Origin: Candidatus Nealsoniibacteriota bacterium
GTDB taxonomy: Bacteria; Patescibacteriota; Minisyncoccia; Minisyncoccales; GWA2-38-27
DNA length: 13,581 bases
NCBI GenBank assembly: GCA_003556925.1
Contig: PWQC01000017.1
Span: 1-13,581 of the forward strand
Direction: 5' to 3'
The position numbers and the translations under genes are program-made. The notes under the pieces were generated by a model that did not search any database, had not been told where the DNA came from, and was given only the letters and a program-made list of their open reading frames with translations. Shown piece after piece: positions 1 through 8,565 of this stretch. The stretch's first letter is position 1; each line of letters begins with the position of its first letter.

Positions 1-1339
1 TAAAGAATATAATTTAAATAACTTTCTTAAAACAAATCAGTATACCTGCTTTCATCAAAAACCCATCATAAAAAAAGGAGACAGGGTCAAGAAAGGAGAC
101 GTTTTAACTGATGGAGGAGGAATATCTCAAGGCAAGCTGGCCCTGGGTCAAAATCTTTTAGTGGCCTTTTTATCTTGGGAAGGATGTTCTTTTGAAGACT
201 CAATTGTTATCTCTGAAAGATTAGTTAAAAAAGATCTTTTAACTTCGATGCATATTGAAACATTTGTTTGTGACGTAAGAGAGACTAAACTTGGTGCCGA
301 GATGACTACTTGTGATATTCCAAATATTTCAGAAGAAAAATTGAAAGATCTTGACGAGGAAGGAATTGTCAGGGTCGGAGCGGAAGTGAAACAAAATGAT
401 ATTTTGGTTGGTAAGATATCTCCCAAAGGAGAGGCGACCTTAACTGCGGAGGAGAGATTATTAAGGGCTATTTTTGGTGAAAAAGCAAAAGATGTGAAAG
501 ATAGCTCTTTATTTATGGAACACGGTAAGGAAGGGAGAGTAGTCGGAGTAAAGATATTTTCTCGAGAACAGGGTCACAAGATGGAACCGGGGGTAATAAA
601 AAAGATTGAAGTGGAGGTTGCTCAGATAAGAAAGATTCAGGCAGGAGATAAATTAGCCGGAAGGCATGGCAACAAAGGGGTGGTTGGAAAGATAGCTTCT
701 GAAGAAGAGATGCCTTATTTAGAAGACGGCACGCCAGTTGACATATTATTAAATCCTTTGAGTGTTGCTTCTAGAATGAATATAGGACAGATATTGGAAA
801 CTCATCTGGGCATGGCCGCTAAAAATCTCGGCTATGTTGCCGTTACTCCTTCTTTGTCCGGAGCCAATGAATTTGATATTAATAAAGAGCTGGCTGAGGC
901 GGGTTTTCCAGAAGATGGAAAAATAACTTTAATTAACGGACAAACGGGGCTTCCTTTCCCAAGCAAAGTAACGGTGGGGTATGTCTATATGATGAAATTG
1001 ATTCATATGGTTAAAGACAAGATTCATATGAGATCGATAGGGCCTTATTCTTTAATAACCCAACAACCCTTAGGAGGAAAAGCACAGTTTGGTGGGCAAA
1101 AATTTGGAGAGATGGAGGTATGGGCATTGGAAGGATATGGAGCCGCTCATTCTTTGCAAGAGGTATTAACTATTAAATCAGACGATGTTCAAGGAAGAGT
1201 TGCCACTTATGAATCTATTTTAAAAGGGGAAAAGATTAAAAGTCCTAATATTCCCGCCTCTTTTAATCTTTTAGTTAATGAGTTAAAATCCTTAGGCTTT
1301 TCTATAGAAGTAAAGGAAAAACTTAGAGAAATAAAATAA
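1..1339 (+). CDS. rpoB: DNA-directed RNA polymerase subunit beta, C-terminal part (5' truncated by window)
   Basis: Beta subunit of RNA polymerase, which forms the catalytic cleft with beta'. The reading frame is open from base 2, so the window cuts the gene; the GTG at 161 is an internal valine, not a start. The 445 visible residues match roughly the C-terminal half of bacterial RpoB. Landmarks in order are NQ-YTC followed by [18 protein letters not shown], the DILVGK-SPKGE block, [14 protein letters not shown], the nucleotide-pocket block [13 protein letters not shown] (about 645-680), [12 protein letters not shown], and the clamp-contacting [20 protein letters not shown] (about 1062-1125). 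It ends in the usual [15 protein letters not shown] tail. The large insertion found in proteobacterial beta between the DVKDSSL and AGDK blocks is absent, as in most other bacteria. The stop lies 1 nt before rpoC, the usual rpoBC pairing. Identification is secure. Confidence 0.98.
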   Translation, partial: KEYNLNNFLKTNQYTCFHQKPIIKKGDRVKKGDVLTDGGGISQGKLALGQNLLVAFLSWEGCSFEDSIVISERLVKKDLLTSMHIETFVCDVRETKLGAEMTTCDIPNISEEKLKDLDEEGIVRVGAEVKQNDILVGKISPKGEATLTAEERLLRAIFGEKAKDVKDSSLFMEHGKEGRVVGVKIFSREQGHKMEPGVIKKIEVEVAQIRKIQAGDKLAGRHGNKGVVGKIASEEEMPYLEDGTPVDILLNPLSVASRMNIGQILETHLGMAAKNLGYVAVTPSLSGANEFDINKELAEAGFPEDGKITLINGQTGLPFPSKVTVGYVYMMKLIHMVKDKIHMRSIGPYSLITQQPLGGKAQFGGQKFGEMEVWALEGYGAAHSLQEVLTIKSDDVQGRVATYESILKGEKIKSPNIPASFNLLVNELKSLGFSIEVKEKLREIK

Positions 1340-1340
1340 T

Positions 1341-4300
1341 ATGCAAGTTTTAAATTTAGAATCTATTAGAATAAAACTCGCCTCTCCTGATGATATCTTA
1401 AGATGGAGTTATGGCGAAATAACTAAGCCAGAAACTATTAATTACAGAACACAAAGAGCAGAAAAAGACGGGCTTTTTTGTGAGAAGATCTTTGGTCCGG
1501 AAAAAGATTATGAATGTTACTGTGGGAAATACAAGAGGATAAGATATAAAGGAATAGTCTGTGATCGATGTGGAGTCGAAGTAACCAAATCTCAAGTAAG
1601 AAGAGAGAGAATGGGGCACATTAAACTTGCCTGTCCGGTCTCTCATATCTGGTTTTTAAGGGGAATTCCTTCTCGGATAGGAATGGTTATTGATATTCCT
1701 ATGAAAGATTTGGAAAAAGTAATCTACTTTGCCGCTTATATCATTACCGATGTTAACGAAGAGGTTAAGAAAGGAATTTTAGAAGAGATTAACAAAGAGC
1801 ATAGATTAAAAGTTAAGACTAATCCGGCACAACGAATTGATTTTGATCAACTAAAGGACGAAGTTAAAGAAGAAGTGGTAAATCTTTCCCTGCATCGAGT
1901 ACTTTCCGAAGTAGAATATTATGAGCTTTCTCTGAAATATGGAGAAGCCTTTGAAGCCGAAACTGGTTCAGAGGCTTTAAGGAAAATTTTTACTAAAATA
2001 GATCTTAAAAAAGAGGTTAAAAAGATTGAAGAAGAGCTGACAAAGGGAGTGGCCACTAAAAGAAAAAAGCTTTTACAGCGACTAAGAATATTCCAAATGA
2101 TGATTTTGGCCGAAATAAGACCTGAGTGGATGTTTTTACAATACATTCCCGTCCTCCCGCCTGATTTAAGACCAATGGTTCAATTAGACGGCGGAAGATA
2201 TGCTTCTTCTGATTTAAATGATCTATACAGAAGAGTTATTAATAGAAACAATAGGCTTAATTATCTACTAGAGATAAAAGCTCCTGAGGTTATTGTTAGA
2301 AACGAAAAAAGAATGCTTCAAGAAGCAGTTGACGCTTTAATCGACAATACTATGAGGAAAGGGATCTTAACTACCGCTACGACCGGGGGAAAAAGATTAT
2401 TGAAATCTTTAGCCGATATGCTTAAGGGTAAACAGGGAAGATTTCGACAAAATCTTTTAGGTAAAAGAGTGGATTATTCGGGAAGATCCGTCATTGTAGT
2501 AGGGCCGGAGCTTAAACTTGATCAGTGTGGTTTGCCCAAAAAGATGGCTTTAGAGCTTTTTAAGCCCTTTGTTATTAAAGAGATCTTAGAAAAAGAATTA
2601 TCATACAATGTCAGAGGAGCATCAAAATTAATTGAACAGGAAACAGACGAAGTTTGGGCTATTTTAGAAGAAGTAGTGAAAGGAAAATATGTTCTTCTAA
2701 ATAGGGCTCCTACTCTTCATAGGCTGGGTATTCAAGCATTTCATCCGGTTTTGGTTGAGGGAGATGCTATTAGATTACATCCCTTTGTTTGTAAGGCCTT
2801 TAACGCCGACTTTGACGGAGACCAGATGGCCGTTCATCTTCCCTTGGGAGAGGAGGCTCAACGAGAAGCGAAAGAATTAATGCTTTCAAGTTTGAATCTT
2901 TTAAAACCGGCCACCGGAGGACCCATTGTTATCCCTTCCCAGGAGATAATTTTAGGAATATATTGGCTAACCAAGATAAAGCCCGGAGAAAAAGGGGAAG
3001 GAAAGATCTTCTCTAATCACTCAGAATTAGAAATGGCCTTTGAAATGGGGAAAGTCGATATAAGGGCGGAGGTAAAGGTAAGGTTAAACGGGGAAATTAT
3101 AGAAACTTCTTTAGGAAGACTTATTTTCAATCAAGCTCTACCCGAAAATTACCATTTCGTTAATAAGTTAATTGGATCTGGTGAGGTTAAAACATTGATA
3201 GCCGATATTATTGGTAAGTACAACCAAGAAGAGATAGAGCAATTTTTAGATAAGATCAAATCTCTTGGATTCAAGTACGCTACCTTTTCTGGAATAAGTT
3301 GGGGGATGGATGATTTAATGGTTCCCGAGGAGAAAAAAGGGATAATGGAAAAAGCAGAAAAAGAAGTGGCTAATATTGAAAATTACTTCAAAAAGGGTCT
3401 GCTTTCAGCTGAAGAAAAAAGCAGCAAGGTAATTGAAACTTGGGCGGGGGTAAAGTCAGAGATTGAAAAATTGATCCCTAAAACTTTGCCCGAATTTGGT
3501 CCTGTTTATAGCATCATAGACTCCGGAGCCAGAGGGTCTTGGAGTCAGCCGGCACAGATGGCCGGGATGAAGGGACTAGTAATTAATCCTTCCGGACAGA
3601 TTATCGAATTACCGATAAAGAGCTCTTATAAAGAAGGGTTTAATGCTTTAGAGTATTTTATCTCTACTCATGGAGCTAGGAAAGGAACGGCAGACACCGC
3701 TCTGAGAACTTCTACCGCGGGTTACTTAACCAGAAGACTGGTTGATGTGGCTCAGGACATAGTCGTTAGAGAAAAAGATTGTAAAGATAAAAAAGGATGG
3801 GAAGTTTCTAAAGAGGAGAGCGAAGAGAGTGGTCAAAACTTTATTTTCAAAGTCGTGGGGAGGTTTACTTCGGAAGAAGTAAAATCCGGACAAAAAATTA
3901 TTGTTAAGGCTGGAGAAATAATCGGTTGGGACGAAGCTAAAAAAATAACCGACGATCCCAAGATAGAGAAAGTATCTATTCGATCCCCTCTCTCTTGCCA
4001 AGCAATAAGAGGAATCTGTCAGACTTGTTATGGTTGGGATCTGGGTTTAAACAAGGTAATTAACTTGGGATCAGCCGTTGGGGTAATTGCTGCTCAGGCC
4101 ATTGGAGAGCCAGGAACACAATTAACTATGAGGACATTTCACACGGGTGGAGTAGCAGGAGTTTCCGATATTACCACCGGACTGCCTAGAGCTGAAGAAG
4201 TTTTTGAAGCTCGAACTCCTAAGGGGCAGGCTGAGATAGCTAAAGCTGATGGGCAAGTTTTAGAGATAACCTCTAATAATATTGTTAAAGTTAAAACAGA

Positions 4301-4853
4301 CAAGCTGGTTGTTAATTATCACGCTCCTTCTCAAGCGGTTATCATGGTTAAAAAGGGAGACAAAATTAAAAAAGGCCAGCAAATTTCCGAAGGAAACTTT
4401 GATTTAAAAGAATATTATAAATTACATTCTGAAGAAGAGACTCAGAGATATATTGTTCAGGAGATTCAAAAGATATATGCATCTCAAGGGGCGGGAATCC
4501 ATGATAAACACATTGAGATTATCGCTAAAAAGATGTTCTCTAGAATAAAAATAAAAGAAGCCGGAGATAGTCTCTTTATCCCGGGAGAAATCATTGAAAA
4601 AGCCGTTGTCTTGGAAGAGAATCAGCGTCTCAAAAAGCAAAAGAAAGAGCTTATTAAATTTTCTCCAGTTATCCTTGGAATAACCAGGGTTTCTCTTAGT
4701 ACCGATTCTTTCTTGTCTGCCGCTTCTTTTCAAGAGACTTCCAGAGTTCTTATAAAAGCCTGTTTGGAAGGCAAAGAAGATCGCTTATTAGGACCCAAGG
4801 AAAACATTATTATCGGTAAAATTGTTCCCATTGGTACTGGCTTTAAAAAGTAG
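1341..4853 (+). CDS. rpoC: DNA-directed RNA polymerase subunit beta'
   Basis: Largest RNA polymerase subunit, 1170 residues. It carries the active-site Mg-binding motif NADFDGDQM with D490, D492 and D494. The N-terminal zinc site is C59, C61, C74 and C77. The second zinc site is C814, C886, C893 and C896 (SPLSCQAIRGICQTC). The block around residues 363-410 (GKRVDYSGRSVIVVGPEL) is the conserved clamp/switch region. The trigger loop is at about 922-940 (GEPGTQLTMRTFHTGG) and is uninterrupted, so the insertion of E. coli beta' is missing; this explains the shorter length compared with E. coli. The C-terminus has the usual GITR-SL-T-SFLSAASFQET block and ends IPIGTG-like. The ATG sits 1 nt after the rpoB stop with no clear Shine-Dalgarno sequence, so translation is probably coupled to rpoB. 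A promoter for ftsK is embedded in its last codons. All key residues are present. Confidence 0.99.
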   Translation: MQVLNLESIRIKLASPDDILRWSYGEITKPETINYRTQRAEKDGLFCEKIFGPEKDYECYCGKYKRIRYKGIVCDRCGVEVTKSQVRRERMGHIKLACPVSHIWFLRGIPSRIGMVIDIPMKDLEKVIYFAAYIITDVNEEVKKGILEEINKEHRLKVKTNPAQRIDFDQLKDEVKEEVVNLSLHRVLSEVEYYELSLKYGEAFEAETGSEALRKIFTKIDLKKEVKKIEEELTKGVATKRKKLLQRLRIFQMMILAEIRPEWMFLQYIPVLPPDLRPMVQLDGGRYASSDLNDLYRRVINRNNRLNYLLEIKAPEVIVRNEKRMLQEAVDALIDNTMRKGILTTATTGGKRLLKSLADMLKGKQGRFRQNLLGKRVDYSGRSVIVVGPELKLDQCGLPKKMALELFKPFVIKEILEKELSYNVRGASKLIEQETDEVWAILEEVVKGKYVLLNRAPTLHRLGIQAFHPVLVEGDAIRLHPFVCKAFNADFDGDQMAVHLPLGEEAQREAKELMLSSLNLLKPATGGPIVIPSQEIILGIYWLTKIKPGEKGEGKIFSNHSELEMAFEMGKVDIRAEVKVRLNGEIIETSLGRLIFNQALPENYHFVNKLIGSGEVKTLIADIIGKYNQEEIEQFLDKIKSLGFKYATFSGISWGMDDLMVPEEKKGIMEKAEKEVANIENYFKKGLLSAEEKSSKVIETWAGVKSEIEKLIPKTLPEFGPVYSIIDSGARGSWSQPAQMAGMKGLVINPSGQIIELPIKSSYKEGFNALEYFISTHGARKGTADTALRTSTAGYLTRRLVDVAQDIVVREKDCKDKKGWEVSKEESEESGQNFIFKVVGRFTSEEVKSGQKIIVKAGEIIGWDEAKKITDDPKIEKVSIRSPLSCQAIRGICQTCYGWDLGLNKVINLGSAVGVIAAQAIGEPGTQLTMRTFHTGGVAGVSDITTGLPRAEEVFEARTPKGQAEIAKADGQVLEITSNNIVKVKTDKLVVNYHAPSQAVIMVKKGDKIKKGQQISEGNFDLKEYYKLHSEEETQRYIVQEIQKIYASQGAGIHDKHIEIIAKKMFSRIKIKEAGDSLFIPGEIIEKAVVLEENQRLKKQKKELIKFSPVILGITRVSLSTDSFLSAASFQETSRVLIKACLEGKEDRLLGPKENIIIGKIVPIGTGFKK

Positions 4854-4859
4854 TATAAT
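4831..4859 (+). promoter_or_regulatory. Predicted sigma70-type promoter for ftsK-recA, giving a leaderless mRNA
   Basis: TTGGTA (4831-4836) is followed by a 17-nt spacer and a perfect TATAAT (4854-4859). The A of the ftsK ATG at 4867 lies 8 nt past the last base of the -10, where transcription would be expected to start. The mRNA would then have a leader of 0-1 nt. The -35 and most of the spacer overlap the final rpoC codons. The -35 matches consensus at 4 of 6 positions. This is prediction from sequence only; AT-rich DNA gives chance matches, but the exact -10 and ideal spacing make this a good candidate. Confidence 0.6.
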
Positions 4860-4866
4860 AAAATTA

Positions 4867-6969
4867 ATGGCTAAAAAAGGAAAAAAAGTATTTGTTTCTC
4901 CGGAAATAAAAAAATGGATATGGGGAGTTTCAATTATCTTATTTTCTTTGATAATTTTTTTAAGTTTTTTTGAGAAGGCCGGTCCAGCCGGGAAACTTTT
5001 TATGGTTGTTTCTGATTTTCTAATAGGTCGGACTGTTTTTTTATTGCCTTTCTTTCTTTTATTGGCGGCTGTTGTTTTTTTTAAAGGCAAGATCAAGAGA
5101 GAAGACTTTATTTTTACTTCTGCCTTGTTAGGTTTTTTGTTTCTTTTTGTCGGTTTTTCAGGGATAATAGCAAGCTTTAACTTTGAAGAAAAGATTAGCG
5201 GTTATTTCGGTTATATCATTACTTGGCCCTTTATGCGTTATTTTGGAATATGGGCTACCATAATTATCTTCTCTGCTTTTTTGATAATTGGATTTTTAAT
5301 ATTTAGACCTTTTTTCCAATTTAATAAACCATTAAAAGAAGAAGAAGCTGTTTTTTCTGATGATCCAAATAGCCTTCGTCAAAGGGTCGTTAAAAGAATT
5401 TTTAAACCTAAGTTTAATAAAAAAGAGATTGAACCGGCAGCTAAGGAGAAGAAAAAAGAAACTCAACCAGTTGAATTTGTTAAGTCGGTTAACGAGAAAA
5501 AAGCTTTTTCTTATGAGCCTCCTCCGTTAGAGCTATTAGGTGCGGAGAGGGGTGTGCCTAATAGTGGAGATATTAAAGCTAATTCGTCCATTATTAAAAA
5601 AACCTTACAAGACTTCAACATTAATGTAGTGATGTCAGAGGTCAATATAGGGCCCACCGTTACTCAATACACTTTAAAACCAGCCGAGGGGGTTAAGCTC
5701 TCTAAAATAACCGGCCTAACTAATGACTTAGCTTTATCTTTGGCCAGCCATCCTATTAGAATTGAAGCCCCTATTCCCGGTAGGTCTTTGGTGGGGATTG
5801 AAATACCCAATAGCACCAGGGCAGAGGTAAGGTTAAGGAACTTGATAGAAACTCCTAATTTTCAAAAACTTCCCTTTAATTTAACCATCGCTTTGGGTAA
5901 GGATGTTTCTGGTTTTCCGGTGTATACTGATCTCACTAAAATGCCTCATCTCTTGGTAGCCGGAAGTACTGGTTCAGGGAAGACTATTTTTTTAAACAAT
6001 CTAATCTTAAATCTCTTATACCAGCCTACCAACTCTTTTAAGAGTGCCGGACCTCAGAGTTTAAGATTTATTTTAGTTGACCCTAAAAGAGTAGAATTTC
6101 CTGTTTATCAAAGTCTTCCTCACTTACTATGTCCGATTATTTATGGCCCGGCTCAAACGATTAATGCTTTAAAATGGTTAGTTAAAGAGATGGAAAGAAG
6201 ATTTGATGTTTTGGCTGGAGCCAAGGTAAGAAATATCAGTGGATACAACGAACAGTGTTTTAAAAAAGGAGAAGATCCTCTTCCTTTTATTGTAATAATT
6301 GTTGACGAGCTAGCTGATTTAATGGCGGCTCGAGGAAAAGACATTGAGGCTTTGATAGTAAGATTGGCTCAAATGTCTAGAGCGGTGGGTATTCATCTGG
6401 TCTTAGCCACCCAAAGACCTTCAGTGGAAGTTATTACCGGTTTAATCAAAGCAAATATTATCTCTCGAGTAGCTTTTCAGGTGGCATCTCAAGTAGACTC
6501 TCGAACTATTATCGATACAGCCGGAGCAGAAAAGCTTTTAGGCAAAGGGGATATGCTTTATATCTCTTCTGAGTTTGCCAAACCAAAGAGGATTCAATCT
6601 GCCTATGTTTCAGAAAAAGAGATTAGAAAGGTTTTAAATTATATAATGGATAAAAATGAAGAGGCGGCAGATAGCGGTTTTGAGCAGGGAATTTTAGAGT
6701 CTTTAGATAATCCGATCCAAGACAGTTCCGGTAATAATACCAGCGATGAAGAAGATGATCCTTTATATGACGAAGCGAAGCAAGTGGTTATAGATGCAAA
6801 AAAAGCTTCGGCCTCTTTACTTCAAAGAAGACTTAAGGTAGGATATGCTCGAGCAGCTAGATTAATTGATTTAATGGAAGAGAGGGGAGTTGTTAGTCCA
6901 GCCGATGGGGCTAAACCAAGAGAGATATATACTGGTAGCCAAGAAGATGATTCTTGGGAAAAAATATGA
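4867..6969 (+). CDS. ftsK: DNA translocase FtsK/SpoIIIE
   Basis: Membrane-anchored ATP-driven DNA pump that moves chromosome DNA through the division septum. I chose the ATG at 4867 (700 residues) over the in-frame TTG at 4822 because the latter lies inside rpoC and a promoter sits just before the ATG. Four hydrophobic segments lie at about 18-36, 54-72, 82-103 and 126-147. A short charged linker (about 155-215) contrasts with the several-hundred-residue linker of E. coli FtsK and resembles SpoIIIE. The motor domain has Walker A GSTGSGKT (366-373), DPKRVEF, Walker [12 protein letters not shown] (D480, E481) and the [18 protein letters not shown] block. The C-terminal winged-helix gamma domain (about 633-692; [20 protein letters not shown]) recognises oriented DNA sequences in this family. 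Its TGA stop overlaps the recA start by 4 nt. No defect is seen. Confidence 0.97.
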   Translation: MAKKGKKVFVSPEIKKWIWGVSIILFSLIIFLSFFEKAGPAGKLFMVVSDFLIGRTVFLLPFFLLLAAVVFFKGKIKREDFIFTSALLGFLFLFVGFSGIIASFNFEEKISGYFGYIITWPFMRYFGIWATIIIFSAFLIIGFLIFRPFFQFNKPLKEEEAVFSDDPNSLRQRVVKRIFKPKFNKKEIEPAAKEKKKETQPVEFVKSVNEKKAFSYEPPPLELLGAERGVPNSGDIKANSSIIKKTLQDFNINVVMSEVNIGPTVTQYTLKPAEGVKLSKITGLTNDLALSLASHPIRIEAPIPGRSLVGIEIPNSTRAEVRLRNLIETPNFQKLPFNLTIALGKDVSGFPVYTDLTKMPHLLVAGSTGSGKTIFLNNLILNLLYQPTNSFKSAGPQSLRFILVDPKRVEFPVYQSLPHLLCPIIYGPAQTINALKWLVKEMERRFDVLAGAKVRNISGYNEQCFKKGEDPLPFIVIIVDELADLMAARGKDIEALIVRLAQMSRAVGIHLVLATQRPSVEVITGLIKANIISRVAFQVASQVDSRTIIDTAGAEKLLGKGDMLYISSEFAKPKRIQSAYVSEKEIRKVLNYIMDKNEEAADSGFEQGILESLDNPIQDSSGNNTSDEEDDPLYDEAKQVVIDAKKASASLLQRRLKVGYARAARLIDLMEERGVVSPADGAKPREIYTGSQEDDSWEKI

Positions 6970-7940
6970 ATAAACCTAAAAAAAAGGAAAATTTAGAGGA
7001 GGCCCTAGAAGAGATAAAGCAGAGATTTGGGGATGACGCTATAATGGACTTTAAGCAAGGATCTGCCTCTCGAGTGCCGGCCACCTCTACCGGCTCTATC
7101 TCCTTAGATAAAGCGCTGGGTATTGGCGGAATTCCCAGAGGGCGAATTATTGAAATTTTTGGGCCGGAAGGTTCTGGGAAGACGACTCTATCATTACACA
7201 TTTTAAAACAGGCTCAAGAGAAGAAAGGGGTCGGTGCTTTTATAGACGTGGAACACGCCTTAGATCCTGATTATACTGCTAAGATAGGAGTGAACTTAAA
7301 AGATCTTTTAATCTCTCAGCCTGACTCAGGAGAGCAGGCATTGCAGATAGTAGAGACATTAGTTCGTTCGGGGGAAGTTGATGTTATTGTAGTGGATTCA
7401 GTAGCTGCTCTTCTTCCTAAGCAAGAGATTGCCGGGGAGATAGGGGATTTTCAAATTGGCCTTCAAGCGAGGTTAATGTCCTCTGCTTTAAGGAAGCTTT
7501 CTGGCATTATCTCTAAGACAAAAACCTCTGTTATTTTTTTGAATCAGATAAGAATGAAGATAGGGATAACTTGGGGTTCTCCAGAAACAACTTCGGGAGG
7601 CTTGGCTTTGAAGTTCTATTCGTCGGTTAGAATTGATCTTAGAAGGATTGCTCAGATTAAACAGGGTGATAATATTATTGGCAACAGAATAAAAGCCAAA
7701 ATAGTTAAAAACAAAGTAGCCCCTCCTTTCAAGACAACGGAATTTGATATCTATTACGATGAGGGCATCTCTTATATAGCCGATCTTTTAAACATCGCTT
7801 TAAGAGAGGGAGTGATTAAAAAATCAGGATCGTGGTTTTCTTTTCAAAACAAAAAAATCGGTCAAGGCATGGAAGGAGCCCGGATGTTTTTAAAAGAGAA
7901 TCCGGAGACAACAAAAGAGATTGAAAAACTTATTTTGTAA
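6966..7940 (+). CDS. recA: Recombinase RecA
   Basis: ATP-dependent strand-exchange protein for recombination and repair, which also serves as the LexA coprotease where an SOS system exists. I start it at ATG 6966 (324 residues), which overlaps the ftsK stop as ATGA; the TTG at 6954 would lie inside ftsK and add only four residues. Walker A GPEGSGKT falls at residues 66-73, the same numbering as E. coli. [10 protein letters not shown] carries the catalytic glutamate, and [12 protein letters not shown] is Walker B. Loop L1 ([18 protein letters not shown]) and loop L2 (NQIRMKIG through PETTSGG) are present, followed by [14 protein letters not shown]. The protein ends at [13 protein letters not shown], so it lacks the acidic C-terminal tail that restrains E. 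coli RecA. It is probably co-transcribed with ftsK. No SOS box was recognised. It converges on rpsR with an 11-nt overlap. Confidence 0.98.
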   Translation: MNKPKKKENLEEALEEIKQRFGDDAIMDFKQGSASRVPATSTGSISLDKALGIGGIPRGRIIEIFGPEGSGKTTLSLHILKQAQEKKGVGAFIDVEHALDPDYTAKIGVNLKDLLISQPDSGEQALQIVETLVRSGEVDVIVVDSVAALLPKQEIAGEIGDFQIGLQARLMSSALRKLSGIISKTKTSVIFLNQIRMKIGITWGSPETTSGGLALKFYSSVRIDLRRIAQIKQGDNIIGNRIKAKIVKNKVAPPFKTTEFDIYYDEGISYIADLLNIALREGVIKKSGSWFSFQNKKIGQGMEGARMFLKENPETTKEIEKLIL

Positions 7941-8124
7941 AAGGCAAAAGAGCTAAAAATCTTGCTCTTTTAATGGCTTGACTCAATTTTCTTTGATGAA
8001 CGTTACAAAGTTTAGTCTTTTTTTTGCTTTTAATCTTACCTAAGCCAGAAACGAATCTTTCAATAAGATCTGTTTTTTTGTAGTCTATTTCTTTAATATT
8101 TCTTTGACAGAAAAAACAATTCAT
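7930..8124 (-). CDS. rpsR: 30S ribosomal protein bS18, cysteine-containing form
   Basis: Small ribosomal subunit protein that pairs with S6 on the platform of the 30S subunit. The 64-residue product is slightly shorter than the roughly 75 residues usual for the family. The conserved C-terminal helix is clear ([22 protein letters not shown]). The N-terminus begins MNCFFC and residues C3, C6, C40 and H43 form a CxxC...CxxH set. This resembles the zinc-binding ('C+') versions known for several ribosomal proteins including S18; zinc binding is inferred, not shown. It is the last gene of rpsF-ssb-rpsR, 2 nt after the ssb stop, with no visible Shine-Dalgarno sequence, so translation is probably coupled to ssb. 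Its last 11 nt overlap the convergent recA 3' end. The rplI gene, which often follows rpsR, is absent. Confidence 0.96.
   Translation of the reverse strand: MNCFFCQRNIKEIDYKKTDLIERFVSGLGKIKSKKKTKLCNVHQRKLSQAIKRARFLALLPFTK
7946..7971 (+). terminator. Candidate intrinsic terminator of recA, embedded in the rpsR 3' end
   Basis: A perfect 8-bp inverted repeat, AAAAGAGC (7946-7953) and GCTCTTTT (7964-7971), with a 10-nt loop starts 5 nt after the recA stop codon and ends in a short T run. Its location suits a recA terminator. On the minus strand the same hairpin is followed by TTTTGCCTTTT, so it might also act on the rpsR transcript, but there it lies before the rpsR stop. The stem is short and AT-rich, and these bases also encode the conserved ARFLALLPF end of S18, so it could be incidental. 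Confidence 0.35.
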
Positions 8125-8126
8125 AT

Positions 8127-8564
8127 TTAAAAGGGAATGTCATTTACGTTTATTTCTTCCTCATCTTCGTCGATAACGGGTATCTCTTCTTTTTTATCTT
8201 CTTTTTGAGGGTTGCTTGCTTGTTGGGAAGCGCCTGCTTGTTTAGGTCCCATCTGAATGTTTTCGGCCACTATTTCAGTTTTATATTTTTTCGTTCCTGA
8301 CTGATCTTCCCATGACCTTGTTTGCAGTCTTCCCTCTATTAAGACTAAGCTTCCTTTTTGTAGATATTGAGAGGCTATTTCTGCCAATCTTTGCCATAAA
8401 ACAATATTATGAAACTCCGTCTGTTCTTGTTTTTCTTTATCTTGGTTTTTCCAAACTCTATTAGTAGCTAAGCCGAAAGTGCAGACCATTTGACCATTGG
8501 GAGTGGTTTTCACTTCCGGGTCTCTGGTCAATCTTCCTAGTAAAAAAACTTTATTTAAATTCAT
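8127..8564 (-). CDS. ssb: Single-stranded DNA-binding protein
   Basis: Binds and protects single-stranded DNA in replication, recombination and repair, and recruits partner proteins. The protein has 145 residues. The OB-fold occupies about 1-107, beginning MNLNKVFLLGRLTRDPEV, with TEFHNIVLWQRLAEIASQYL and KGSLVLIEGRL-TRSWEDQSG matching bacterial SSB. A low-complexity linker rich in Q, A, K and E (about 108-130) leads to an acidic tail ending NDIPF, the standard C-terminal docking peptide for SSB partners. It is the middle gene of the rpsF-ssb-rpsR operon, 1 nt after the rpsF stop and 2 nt before rpsR. RecA, encoded convergently next door, acts on SSB-coated DNA, but the two genes are on opposite strands and this proximity need not be functional. 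No unusual residues were seen. Confidence 0.97.
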   Translation of the reverse strand: MNLNKVFLLGRLTRDPEVKTTPNGQMVCTFGLATNRVWKNQDKEKQEQTEFHNIVLWQRLAEIASQYLQKGSLVLIEGRLQTRSWEDQSGTKKYKTEIVAENIQMGPKQAGASQQASNPQKEDKKEEIPVIDEDEEEINVNDIPF

Positions 8565-8565
8565 A

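Noticed and set aside
161..1339. GTG at 161 as an independent gene start
   Set aside because: The same frame is open back to base 2 and encodes conserved RpoB sequence upstream of the GTG, so this is an internal valine of a truncated gene.
4422..4733. Antisense open frame of about 100 codons within rpoC
   Set aside because: It is opposite strongly conserved rpoC codons, with no recognisable family or promoter; other antisense open frames in rpoB, rpoC, ftsK, recA and RNase J were set aside for the same reason.
4822..4866. TTG at 4822 as the ftsK start
   Set aside because: It lies inside rpoC and adds 15 residues not needed for the family; the ATG at 4867 follows a promoter at the right distance.
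6954..6965. TTG at 6954 as the recA start
   Set aside because: The ATG at 6966 forms the common ATGA overlap with the ftsK stop, and Walker A numbering then matches E. coli RecA exactly.
6967..6969. UGA recoded as glycine, as in Gracilibacteria/Absconditabacteria
   Set aside because: The UGA ends ftsK just after a complete gamma domain and reading through soon meets a TAG; no in-frame UGA was seen within the genes.
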